Below, one piece after another: positions 37,084 through 45,648 of a stretch of 64,000 bases of DNA. The DNA is taken from NCBI GenBank assembly GCA_003224085.1, contig QHYK01000061.1, positions 1 through 64,000 of the forward strand. Reading direction: 5' to 3'. The notes beneath the pieces were generated by a model. The model ran no database searches. It worked only from the letters and a program-made list of their open reading frames with translations, and had not been told where the DNA came from. Source of the stretch: Acidobacteriota bacterium. Lineage in GTDB: Bacteria > Acidobacteriota > Terriglobia > Acidiferrales > UBA7541. A program made the translations under genes and the position numbers. Each line of letters begins with the position of its first letter. The stretch's first letter is position 1.

Positions 37084-37211
37084 GACAACAGGTGTTTTTC
37101 CTTCCGCCCTATTAGGACGATGCGTTGCTCGCTAAGCTTTGGTGAACAGAAATCAAACGCTCGGTACAGCGAGCGAAAATCAACCCGCTTCTGGGCAAGG
37201 TTTCAACCGGA

Positions 37212-39200
37212 CTATTCGAATCTTCTGAGCTTGAGCGATTCGAGCGCAACAGAAAAGAGAAATTGCGGTCCATAGACGAGGTAGCGCCGCCAGAGTCTCC
37301 GGGGTTCCTGAACCAATCGGAAAAGCCATTCTCCTCCGTTCTCGCGCATCCAGCGGGGCGCCTGTCTTCGCCTTCCCGAATGGATATCAAAAGCCGCTCC
37401 CACGCCCAGCAGCACCGCAGCCTGCAGACGGCCCCGGTGCCGGTGCATCCATTGCTCCTGTTTGGGCGTGCCAAGACCAACCCAAACGACGTCCGGCGCG
37501 GCCCGATTGATAGTGGCCACGAGTTCTTCTTCTTGCGCTTCGGCCCAGGGTTCGAACGGAGGCGAGCATGTGCCCGCAATCACGAGCCCGGGAAACCTGC
37601 GCTTGAGGATGGTCGCGAGTCCATCGGCCACGCCGGGTGCCCCGCCCATCAGGAAATGACGACAGCCCCCCGAAGCCGTTTGCCGACACACCTCGAGCAT
37701 GAGCTCAGGCCCGTAGACCCGGCGCGTGAGCGGCCGTCCCCGAAATCGGCTGAGCCAAACCAGAGGCGTGCCATCGGGCACCACCAGGTCGGCGGCGTTA
37801 AGGATGCACTTGAAGGCAGGATCGTGTTGCGCCTCCATGATCCCGTGCATGCCGGTCAGTGCGACATAGCGGCAACCGTGCCGGTGCTCGATCCACTCGC
37901 TGACGGTTCGACATGCTTCCGGAAGCTCCAGCGCGTCCACATGCACACCCAGGACTTCGAAGGAGGGCCTCCGCACTCCCACCCCGTTCTTCCATGTCAC
38001 TCGCCAAGGGAGGTCTTCCTTCCGCGATTCGATGGCGCGTTTATAAATGCCCATGAGCATCTCATAGTTTCTGTCGGCGGTGTACTTGGCCACGAACTCA
38101 GCGCGGCCGGCCTGTCCGATCTCTTCCATATCTCGGGGATGAGTCCAAACCCATTCCACCTTGCAGGCCAGGTCCTCGGCATTACCCGGGACAAAATGTA
38201 TCCCGGTGCGTTCGTCCGCTACCATCTCTTGGAGGGCTCCGAGTCCCGCTACGATGGTTGGGGTGCCGCAGGCGTAAGCCTCCGTGACCGTCATGGGGAG
38301 ATTCTCGTAGCACTCGCTCGGCACGACCAAGAATCGAGCACTCTTCATTGCCGCAAAAACCGCTTGGCGGTCGAGGTGGCCGAGAAACCGCACGCGAGCA
38401 AGCCCCAGCCTCTCGACCAGAGCTTCGAGCTCACCGCGCAGGGGGCCATCCCCCACGATCCGCAGAGGAATCTTGCTCCCGAGTTGCTTCCAGGCGGCGA
38501 GCAAGGTTCCCAATCCTTTTTCCGGGGAGAGACGACCGACGAACAAGGCGTAGTCGGAAACATCGCGCTCGGCGCCTGGATCAGGATGAACAAAATTGGG
38601 TTTGACGACAATTTTTGCTGCGGGCAGTCCACCAGCGATGAACTTATCTCTGGCAAAATTCGACAGCGCGACATACAAGTCTACCTTCTTGGTCCAGGTG
38701 CCGAGAGCCTGGTGGATCGCGAGCATGGCGGCAACGGTTCCGCTCGCCGTTCTATTTCCGCGATAGCAGGCATAGCGCACCGCCGGCCAGGCAATCCCTT
38801 TCCCGAGGCAGCACTCGCAGGGCTTCCCGCCGCGCGAGAGCGTCGTCCCGGGACACACGAGGCGATAGTTGTGAAGCGTCTGCACCACGGGAATCCCCGC
38901 CGACCGGCAAGCGGAATAAGCAGACGGGGAGATCAAAGGAAAGGTGTTGTGGAAGTGCGCCACGTCCGGCTCGTGGTTCAAGGCAAAGCGCCGGACCTCG
39001 GCAAGGGTTTTGTTCGACCACACGGTCGTCAGGGGCAAGGCCGCCTTTTGAACGATCGTGAACGGCTCGATTTCCGCATTGTTCCGACGGTAAGGGAAAA
39101 CGGAATGGCCGCGGGTCGAGAGCAGTTGTTCTTCGGATTCAACCGCCAGGTCTTCCCCTCCTCGCTTTGTATATCGGCAGTGCAGCATGAGCACTTTCAT
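37212..39200 (-). CDS. Fused GT4 glycosyltransferase and WecG/TagA/CpsF (GT26) glycosyltransferase
   Basis: 662 residues with two catalytic modules. Residues about 1-390 are a GT4/GT-B enzyme (KVLMLHCRYTKRGGEDLAVE, FVGRLSPEKGLGTLLAAWKQ, ENLPMTVTEAYACGTPTIVA). Residues about 415-640 are a GT26 enzyme (YVALTGMHGIMEAQHDPAFK, ADLVVPDGTPLVWLSR, HFLMGGAPGVADGLATILKR, DVVWVGLGTPKQEQWMHRHR). These are usually separate proteins. GT26 enzymes add the second sugar to undecaprenyl-diphosphate-linked sugar. Fusion would couple successive additions of the repeat unit. Cytoplasmic, membrane-associated. Confidence 0.9.
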   Translation of the reverse strand: MKVLMLHCRYTKRGGEDLAVESEEQLLSTRGHSVFPYRRNNAEIEPFTIVQKAALPLTTVWSNKTLAEVRRFALNHEPDVAHFHNTFPLISPSAYSACRSAGIPVVQTLHNYRLVCPGTTLSRGGKPCECCLGKGIAWPAVRYACYRGNRTASGTVAAMLAIHQALGTWTKKVDLYVALSNFARDKFIAGGLPAAKIVVKPNFVHPDPGAERDVSDYALFVGRLSPEKGLGTLLAAWKQLGSKIPLRIVGDGPLRGELEALVERLGLARVRFLGHLDRQAVFAAMKSARFLVVPSECYENLPMTVTEAYACGTPTIVAGLGALQEMVADERTGIHFVPGNAEDLACKVEWVWTHPRDMEEIGQAGRAEFVAKYTADRNYEMLMGIYKRAIESRKEDLPWRVTWKNGVGVRRPSFEVLGVHVDALELPEACRTVSEWIEHRHGCRYVALTGMHGIMEAQHDPAFKCILNAADLVVPDGTPLVWLSRFRGRPLTRRVYGPELMLEVCRQTASGGCRHFLMGGAPGVADGLATILKRRFPGLVIAGTCSPPFEPWAEAQEEELVATINRAAPDVVWVGLGTPKQEQWMHRHRGRLQAAVLLGVGAAFDIHSGRRRQAPRWMRENGGEWLFRLVQEPRRLWRRYLVYGPQFLFSVALESLKLRRFE

Positions 39201-39231
39201 CGGTTGTCCTTGTTCCTTCCCCTATGCCGTA

Positions 39232-40533
39232 TCAGCCCCCCTGGCGTTCTCGAGATGGTCGTTCACGGGACAGCAAAACGGGGGCTGGTCCGATGAAAAC
39301 GGTGCAAGCGGGACTTAAGGAAAGCTGTTTCCCGGACAAATCTCTCTCCTCGTTAACCGTCCACGCCTCGGGAATCTTGAATTTCGCGGTTCGGGCCGGA
39401 TTCCACACGACCCACGCCCGATGATCCGGACGGCTCAGTTCACAAATCCAGGCGCCACTCCGATCGGGAAGGCAGGAAACCATGCGCGCGCCAACCAGCC
39501 ACTTCTCGGTTTCCGCAAAAGCGGTTGCCGGAGGTTTCAAGGTCTGTCCATCCGCTTCGGTCAATCCGCCGACCTCGCTGTCCCAGGAATAAAAGTAAAA
39601 TCGTCGGACGCCCATGGCCCAGTTCAGCAGATAGGAACGCGCCACATAGGCGGAGGCTTCCTCGAGCGTCAGCACCCTGCTAAAGGAGGAGTTTTGCGGC
39701 GTGACCTTGCTCAACCGATTCTCGATGAGCCAGCCCGTTTCGGTGTTCCACAGGGGCTTGGTCGCCAAATGGTTTTCCTCTAGCACGGCGCGCAAGCGCT
39801 CGCCGAGCTCCAGCATGGCTTCCGGTGCGCCCGGTGTGACATAAAAGTGAAACCCGATCACGTCGGCGTACGCGCCACCCCCCATATGCAGATAGTGTTC
39901 AAGCCATGCCACTCCCGTCTGCCCGGTGGCGGACGGCGAAACGACGAGAACCGTCTGGTCCACTTGCTTCAAAACGCCATAGGCTTCGCGGGCCAGTTCG
40001 AGCATCGTGTCCGGCCGGCCAGAAAAAAAATCGCTCAGGTTCGGTTCATTCCAGATCTCGTAGGCGTGGATGCGGCCTTTGTAACGCGTGGCGACCTCGC
40101 GAACATACTCGCTCCAATCGGAAATATTCCGAGGTTCAGCAGCGTTGCCGTGTTCATAACCTGACTTTTCTTTTGGCCGGCTAGAAGCCCACGCCGGTGT
40201 TAGCCCGAGGGGCAACAAGATCTCGACACCATGACTCTCCGCCAGAGAGATATAACGATCGAGGTGCGAGAAATCCCACTGCCCTTTTTGCGGCTCCACG
40301 TTGGGCCAGACTACATAGGCGTCCCAAAGGCGCCAGGAACCGAACGAGACGCGAGGCCAGGGTGTCGGCTGCGGGAGATGGTGTATGTGCAGACCGAAGA
40401 AGGAAAGTGGAACGGGCTCGCTCGGAGGCACGAGCTTTGTCGCGCGCGCCCTACTCTTCCACAATTCAACGGAGATCGCGGCCAGGACCAGCAACGCGAA
40501 AAGGCGCAAAGCGGACCTCGGCGTCGTGGACAT
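39232..40533 (-). CDS. PslG-like glycoside hydrolase (GH39-type TIM barrel)
   Basis: 433 residues with a signal/anchor (LRLFALLVLAAISVEL). The TIM barrel has FFGLHIHHL, TPWPRVSFGSWRLWDAYVVW, the acid/base motif HAYEIWNEPNLSDFF and the nucleophile region KPLWNTETGWL. This is the GH39-like pattern of PslG, the endoglycosidase of the Pseudomonas Psl exopolysaccharide operon. It probably trims or releases polymer in the periplasm. A paralogue is encoded at 54874-56157, sharing the opening residues (PW, VSFGS, WDAY) and the same catalytic pair. Confidence 0.82.
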   Translation of the reverse strand: MSTTPRSALRLFALLVLAAISVELWKSRARATKLVPPSEPVPLSFFGLHIHHLPQPTPWPRVSFGSWRLWDAYVVWPNVEPQKGQWDFSHLDRYISLAESHGVEILLPLGLTPAWASSRPKEKSGYEHGNAAEPRNISDWSEYVREVATRYKGRIHAYEIWNEPNLSDFFSGRPDTMLELAREAYGVLKQVDQTVLVVSPSATGQTGVAWLEHYLHMGGGAYADVIGFHFYVTPGAPEAMLELGERLRAVLEENHLATKPLWNTETGWLIENRLSKVTPQNSSFSRVLTLEEASAYVARSYLLNWAMGVRRFYFYSWDSEVGGLTEADGQTLKPPATAFAETEKWLVGARMVSCLPDRSGAWICELSRPDHRAWVVWNPARTAKFKIPEAWTVNEERDLSGKQLSLSPACTVFIGPAPVLLSRERPSRERQGG

Positions 40534-40603
40534 GCTGCGCGTCCTCCTTTCGAATGGTGGCGTCAGCTTCGGCTCCCTTGCTCCCTCAGAGGTCTCTCAG
40601 GGG

Positions 40604-41593
40604 TCAGGGGTAGCAGCTCTTTGCCGCTCCGCGAGCGGCATCCGACGGATTGGGCTGGGAGGTGGTTGAAAAGCCGGTTTCGGCGCTAGCTCGCGAGGTG
40701 TGTCCGGAAGCGGCCGACCCGAACTCGTATAATAAGCGTGTCGCAGGCAGCAGCCAAGAAAGCCTTTTTAAAGACCTGCTCTCTGGCGCAAACTCCTGGT
40801 AGAAGCGGACGAGCCTCCAGCCTTCCACTCCGCACTCCCGCAGCAGGCCTTCGGCGCCAGTTCGCGTATAACTGCGATTATTCCCGAAGTTTTGCGGCAG
40901 CAGGCCGAGCCGCCGCAGCGGGTTGTGCCACCAATGATGAAAGTCGACGATGGCCCGGCCCTCGCTCGCAATGGCTCTCTCGATCTGGTTTAACAGAGCC
41001 TTCTCATGGTCTTGCCCGCGAATCAAGGTATCCAGACACAGCAGTCGATCGATCGAGCAACGAAAGGGCAGGGCAAAATAGTCCACGCGCAAAAAGAAGA
41101 TATTCCGAAGACCCATCCGGCGGGACCTTGCGAGGGCGTACCGCAGGGCGTCGACCGACAGGTCACAATGGAGCACCCACCTGAAGTGCCGCGCACAAGA
41201 GAGCGTGTAGTCTCCGACACCCGCGGAAACGTCGCAAAGGATTCCATCCTGCAATGGGACTCCGTCTCTTCTGAGCATGGAAAGGACGGTTCGCACCTGG
41301 CGCTCGCGATGAAGTCTCCAGGCCGAGGACTGGGCCTCACGGACGCCCCAGGGAATCGCGTCCTCCCGAGCTTCGAAGGTCCGATGAAACTCGAGATGGT
41401 AATCCGCCGTGTATTTCGGATTCGACAGGGATCCCACGGGCTTGCTCGGGAGAAGTTCCAGGATCTCTCCTTCCCAGGCTCGATAGATTCTGCCGCAATG
41501 GCGGCATTCGAAACTCGCGTCCTTCGAGCGCAGGGATCTCTGGTCGTCGGGACAGCAAAGCCGCGAAGCGATTTCTTCCGTGCTAAAGCGCAT
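40604..41593 (-). CDS. SAM-dependent methyltransferase with N-terminal zinc-ribbon-like motif
   Basis: 329 residues. The N-terminus (LCCPDDQRSLRSKD, FECRHCGRIYRAWEGE) is a Trm112-like zinc motif. The following Rossmann domain has ILCDVSAGVGDYTLSCARHF (motif I), VLHCDLSVDALRYALARSRR and RAIVDFHHWWHN. The start codon lies inside the end of the upstream deacetylase gene (11-base overlap). It probably methylates a sugar or lipid-linked intermediate of the polysaccharide. The substrate is not deducible. Confidence 0.8.
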   Translation of the reverse strand: MRFSTEEIASRLCCPDDQRSLRSKDASFECRHCGRIYRAWEGEILELLPSKPVGSLSNPKYTADYHLEFHRTFEAREDAIPWGVREAQSSAWRLHRERQVRTVLSMLRRDGVPLQDGILCDVSAGVGDYTLSCARHFRWVLHCDLSVDALRYALARSRRMGLRNIFFLRVDYFALPFRCSIDRLLCLDTLIRGQDHEKALLNQIERAIASEGRAIVDFHHWWHNPLRRLGLLPQNFGNNRSYTRTGAEGLLRECGVEGWRLVRFYQEFAPESRSLKRLSWLLPATRLLYEFGSAASGHTSRASAETGFSTTSQPNPSDAARGAAKSCYP

Positions 41594-42326
41594 AAGATCC
41601 GAGCTCTGAGTTGGTCACAAGAGTCACTCTGTCTTTGTTTGCGGCAATAAGTGCGAGCAATTCCTCGAGCCGACCCCATTGGTGTTCCTGCTCAATTTCG
41701 AACGAGTGCCCCCAGAGGTGGAAAGCGCCCCCCTCCCTGAGAGTTCGCTCGAGCAACTTCGCTCCTAGTTCCCACCAGTCGCACCTGCCAAACAAAGCGC
41801 GCGCGCGAAACAGGTTTACCAACGACCACCGCTTGAGGGCATTCTTGGCATAGGCGACGGGCGAGTGAGGGAAGGCTTGCACGGTGGTGGGAATCAGCGC
41901 GAGCCCCTCGACGCGGCGCGGCCAGTCGGTTGAGAGGAATTCAACGGTTCGCGCCGATAGATATCCGGCTCGTTTCAGCAGGGACAACTGTTCTCGCCTG
42001 TACTTGCCCCCGGGGAAACAGAAGACGCGGCAGGGCTTGCCCGTAAGATCTTCGATCCATTGGCGTGAACCCGATAACTGACCGAGCGTTTCATCCTGCG
42101 GAGCTCGGTCGAGCGGGTTGTGATCGAGCGCATGGGAGCCCACTTCAAACCGCGAACTGAGCTCCCGGATATCCTCTGCCGCCATCGCTGGCCAGCTCGT
42201 GTTGCGCGCTATGTAGAAGGTGCCGGTCAACCCGTATTTCGCGAGCAGGTCGGCAATATGCAGGTCGAGGGGGTACCCATCGTCCCAACTGGTCGTAACC
42301 AAGCATGCGGAGTGCTTTCCCGTCAC
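41583..42326 (-). CDS. NodB-type polysaccharide deacetylase
   Basis: 247 residues with the NodB homology pattern: LVTTSWDDGYPLDLHIADLL (the catalytic Asp pair in WDDG), GSHALDHNPLDR (metal histidines, H-x4-H), VFCFPGGKYRREQLSLLKRA (motif 3) and HLWGHSFEIE (motif 5). No signal peptide is evident, so it may act on a cytoplasmic lipid-linked sugar or be exported otherwise. It overlaps the upstream fused glycosyltransferase gene by four bases. Confidence 0.88.
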   Translation of the reverse strand: MTGKHSACLVTTSWDDGYPLDLHIADLLAKYGLTGTFYIARNTSWPAMAAEDIRELSSRFEVGSHALDHNPLDRAPQDETLGQLSGSRQWIEDLTGKPCRVFCFPGGKYRREQLSLLKRAGYLSARTVEFLSTDWPRRVEGLALIPTTVQAFPHSPVAYAKNALKRWSLVNLFRARALFGRCDWWELGAKLLERTLREGGAFHLWGHSFEIEQEHQWGRLEELLALIAANKDRVTLVTNSELGSYAL

Positions 42327-44770
42327 GGCGACACCCTGGTTCCAAGGGCAAACTCGAGAGCGTGTGCGAAGCCGGCGGCTTGGGCGTCATGGTTCCACCG
42401 GGCGACCATGCGTTTGGCGGTGGCCCCCATGCGCTCGCGCGCGCCCGGATCGTTCACGACTTTTTCGAGCGCCCTCGCAAGCGCGGCCGAGTTCCCTTCC
42501 CTCACGACGACGCCGTTGAGTCCGTCCTGCAGCAAGCCTCCGGCAACGGCTCCGACCGCATCGGTTGCGATCACCGGCACGCCCTGGTTGAACGCTTCAT
42601 TCACAACCAGTCCCCAAGGTTCCCTGCTCTCTCGTGTCGTCACCGAGGGAAGCACGACGACGGTCGCGAGAGCGTAGTAGCCCACCGTTTCTTGGATCGG
42701 CACATAGCCCGCAAAGCGCACTCGCTCCCCGATTCGAAGGCGAGCAGCCAGCTGTTCGAGCGCCGGGCGCTCTCCCCCCGCCCCGGCAATAACCAGAACC
42801 GAGTCCTCGAGACGAGCTGCGGCGAAGGCCTCGAGAAGATGGGGAAGTCCCTTGACCGCTTCGAGGCGCCCAAGATACAAGACCACATTTTGCCCCGCAC
42901 GAACGGCTAGTTTTCTCCTGAGAGCTTCCTTCTCGGAATCCGAAACCAAGCGGGAGTAAAACGAATTGTCCACCGCCTGCGGGGCCACGAAAATCCGCTC
43001 CGAGCGCACTCCCTCGGAGACGAGATAGCCTTTGACATGTTCGCCGTAGACAACGATGGCGTCGGCATCCCGGTAAAGAAAGCGGGTAAGCGGGAAGATC
43101 GCTCGGTGCAGCGGAGTCTCGATTCTAAACCAAATGCCCGTCCAAAGCAGGAAAGGCACGCGCTTCCACCGCGCCACGAAGTAGGCCATCGCGAGCGCAA
43201 ATTTGCCGTCGATTGCGCTCAGAATGGCTCGCGCCCGAGAGCGCAAAAGCTTCCAGGGAAGCGCGGGCACAATTCGCGTCCCTCCCACTCGAAAACCGCC
43301 CAGGTACGCATGGGGAAAATCTCCGGAACTGACTCCATGCTCGGCTTGCCAATACCATTCCCTGCCGTCGGAGTGGAAAAAGTATTGCGCGCCGAGACGG
43401 GCGGCAAGACGAGTGAAGAGCCCAAGCGTATAGTGCGTACAGATGGGCTGAACAAACGCAAAGCTTCGGCGCCGAGCGGCGGGGAGTTGCTCCGGACCGA
43501 AGGGGAACGCGGAAGGCGTTCCGGGTGACGGCGTCCGAGGAACGGGGGATTTGGCCCTTCGCTCTCTAGCGGCCTCTTCGAGGACCCGCTCGTAGATTTG
43601 CTCGAGTTTGGCGGTTTGCGTTCGGAGATCGAACGACGCCCGAACCCGTCTCCGGCCCGCCTCGCTCATGGCCCTCCAGCGATTCCGATCTTCGAGAAGC
43701 GTGAGGATATGCCCCGCAAGCGCGCTCCAATCCTCCTCCTCTGCCAGCAACCCGGTCTCTCCATCGTCGACCGCCTCCGGCACTCCCCCCGAGCGAAAGC
43801 CGGCCACCGGAAGTCCCATGGCCTGCGATTCCAGGAAAACCATTCCCAATCCTTCTCGGTCGCCCGATCGAGCACACACGCTCGGCACCGAGAAAACGCT
43901 CGATCGATTCATCCACTCGCGGACAACGGTGGGAGACTGCACTCCCAGGAAGGAGTAATTCCGCAGGTTCTCGCCGGCCAAGTGCTCGAGGTCCTTGCGA
44001 AGCTCTCCGTCGCCGATCACCACGAGTTTGGCTTCAGGTAGGGCAGCCTCGACCTCGCACATGGCCCTGATAAGATGCGCGCATCCTTTTTTCTCCGTGA
44101 GCCTTCCGGTAAACAGAACCACCGGCTCTCGCCGAGTGTGCTCATGGGGCTTAAAAAAATCGGTATCCACTCCGATGTAGTGCACCAGGATTCGCTCTTC
44201 GGGGAATCCCCGGTCGATCATCTGTTTTCTCAGAAATTCCGAGGCCGCGATGTACAGCGCGGTTTCCCTGTGCAGGACGTGCCGGTTGCGGACATACATT
44301 CGGGCGCGATAATGAGAGCGGAGAAAATCGGCATCGGCGACCGTGGCATCGTAGCCGTGAACGGTGACGACGAGCGGCACCCCAAGCCAGCGCGCCAGGG
44401 GAAGAGCGGTAAGCCCGGCCGGGGCGCAGTGAGCATGAACCAGGACGGGCTCGTGCTCCCCGACGCGCCGGAAAAAAAACGGCGCATATCCTAACACCTT
44501 GAAGGGAATCTGCTTCAGCCGATTCCAGAGCTGCGGGGCCCGGGGATTGTCGCACAGCACGACGGTTCGGTCCGAGGGAAGCGGAAGGCCCGGAGAGGCC
44601 CGCTGGGGGCTCACGTACAAGGCCGTGAACTCCCTGAGCGCGGAACCCTGTGCGCGGACAAAGGTCATGCTTGGCGCGAGCAGCGGCTCAGCAAAGATGG
44701 CGACGACGGGCTTAGGCTCGAGCGAAGGCCTTTGCCGGTCAATGGCGTTGGGCAACATCAGGGGACTCAT
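42323..44770 (-). CDS. Tandem GT4-GT4 glycosyltransferase fusion
   Basis: 815 residues from the ATG at 44770 (MSPLMLPNAIDR); an open frame extends further upstream but overlaps the preceding gene. Module 1 (about 20-400) has VVTVHGYDATVADADFL, VVLFTGRLTEKKGCAHLIRA and GLGMVFLESQAMGLPVAGF. Module 2 (about 440-815) has RRSFAFVQPICTHYTLGLFT, VVLYLGRLEAVKGLPHLLEA and EPWGLVVNEAFNQGVPVIAT. Both keep the E-x7-E donor motif, so two consecutive linkages may be made by one polypeptide. It starts two bases after the upstream methyltransferase gene. Confidence 0.88.
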   Translation of the reverse strand: MSPLMLPNAIDRQRPSLEPKPVVAIFAEPLLAPSMTFVRAQGSALREFTALYVSPQRASPGLPLPSDRTVVLCDNPRAPQLWNRLKQIPFKVLGYAPFFFRRVGEHEPVLVHAHCAPAGLTALPLARWLGVPLVVTVHGYDATVADADFLRSHYRARMYVRNRHVLHRETALYIAASEFLRKQMIDRGFPEERILVHYIGVDTDFFKPHEHTRREPVVLFTGRLTEKKGCAHLIRAMCEVEAALPEAKLVVIGDGELRKDLEHLAGENLRNYSFLGVQSPTVVREWMNRSSVFSVPSVCARSGDREGLGMVFLESQAMGLPVAGFRSGGVPEAVDDGETGLLAEEEDWSALAGHILTLLEDRNRWRAMSEAGRRRVRASFDLRTQTAKLEQIYERVLEEAARERRAKSPVPRTPSPGTPSAFPFGPEQLPAARRRSFAFVQPICTHYTLGLFTRLAARLGAQYFFHSDGREWYWQAEHGVSSGDFPHAYLGGFRVGGTRIVPALPWKLLRSRARAILSAIDGKFALAMAYFVARWKRVPFLLWTGIWFRIETPLHRAIFPLTRFLYRDADAIVVYGEHVKGYLVSEGVRSERIFVAPQAVDNSFYSRLVSDSEKEALRRKLAVRAGQNVVLYLGRLEAVKGLPHLLEAFAAARLEDSVLVIAGAGGERPALEQLAARLRIGERVRFAGYVPIQETVGYYALATVVVLPSVTTRESREPWGLVVNEAFNQGVPVIATDAVGAVAGGLLQDGLNGVVVREGNSAALARALEKVVNDPGARERMGATAKRMVARWNHDAQAAGFAHALEFALGTRVSP

Positions 44771-44772
44771 GG

Positions 44773-45648
44773 TTATAGGGTCTCCTCCGGCCGTTCCGCA
44801 GCGAGTCCCAGGGGAGGCTTCTCGCAAGCAATGATCTCGGTTGTGGGGCTTTCCTCGAGCATCTTGGTCAACAGGAGTTCGAGCGGGTAGAGCACGGAGC
44901 CGAGGAGGAATCCCGCAGCCTCGCTCCGCCGGGCTGAGTAAGTCACGAGTTTCCAGAGGAAACGGTAGACCGGGCTCTGGGAGTCCAGGGGTTCTTCCAT
45001 AAGCACAAACATGGGGACACGGCGAAGCACGCGAAACCCGGTATTCCTCAGCAACGCCTCCACCCGGCTGAGGCTGCGGCAAGCCACATGCTCGCCCGAG
45101 AGAGGGATACTGTGCACCAGCAAGTCCGAGAACAGAAACAGACCCCCGGGACGGAGCAGCGCATGCACGTTTCGAATCGCTCGTTCGTAACGCCCTTCCT
45201 CCACGATGTGAAACAGCACGTCGAAGGCGGACACCACGTCGTACTGTCCGTCGAGAGACGCTCGGAGAGCGTCACTGATGTCCATTTCGAGAATCCTCGT
45301 TGAGGGGAAGGCGCTCCGCAGGCGGGACACGGCGATTTCCGCCAAATCGCATGCCGTTATCGAAGAAACTCCGAGTTCCTTCCATAACCCCAGATAGAAG
45401 CCCGTTCCCGATCCAACGTCGAAGACCCGCGCTCGGCTGAGGTCCGTACCTAAAGACCTGAGGAGTCGCAAGAATGCGGCGCGCCGGACTCGGTACAGCC
45501 ACTTGATATAGTGTTTCCCCATGCGGGTGTTCCCCACGCCGCATAGACCCGGGTGCTGCCGCAGGCGTGTTTCCCAATAGGACTTGGCGTCAAATGGTCG
45601 GCTCGACCGAGGGGTCGGAGAAAGCGTGGTGCGGCCGGGCGCGCTCAC
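44773..45648 (-). CDS. SAM-dependent methyltransferase
   Basis: 291 residues from a GTG at 45648 that overlaps the stop of the O-antigen ligase-like gene in GTGA. A longer frame exists upstream but lies inside that gene. Motif I is RVFDVGSGTGFYLGLWKELG, followed by ITACDLAEIAVSRLR, ILEMDISDAL and DVVSAFDVLFHIVEEGRYER, typical class I methyltransferase. The C-terminal part is hydrophobic (AAGFLLGSVLYPLELLLTKM). It probably decorates the exopolysaccharide repeat unit or a lipid-linked precursor. Confidence 0.82.
   Translation of the reverse strand: MSAPGRTTLSPTPRSSRPFDAKSYWETRLRQHPGLCGVGNTRMGKHYIKWLYRVRRAAFLRLLRSLGTDLSRARVFDVGSGTGFYLGLWKELGVSSITACDLAEIAVSRLRSAFPSTRILEMDISDALRASLDGQYDVVSAFDVLFHIVEEGRYERAIRNVHALLRPGGLFLFSDLLVHSIPLSGEHVACRSLSRVEALLRNTGFRVLRRVPMFVLMEEPLDSQSPVYRFLWKLVTYSARRSEAAGFLLGSVLYPLELLLTKMLEESPTTEIIACEKPPLGLAAERPEETL

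Noticed and set aside
37263-39296. 677-codon plus-strand open frame antisense to the GT4-GT26 fusion
   Set aside because: It mirrors a high-G+C coding region with clear glycosyltransferase motifs on the other strand; its own translation has no family pattern.
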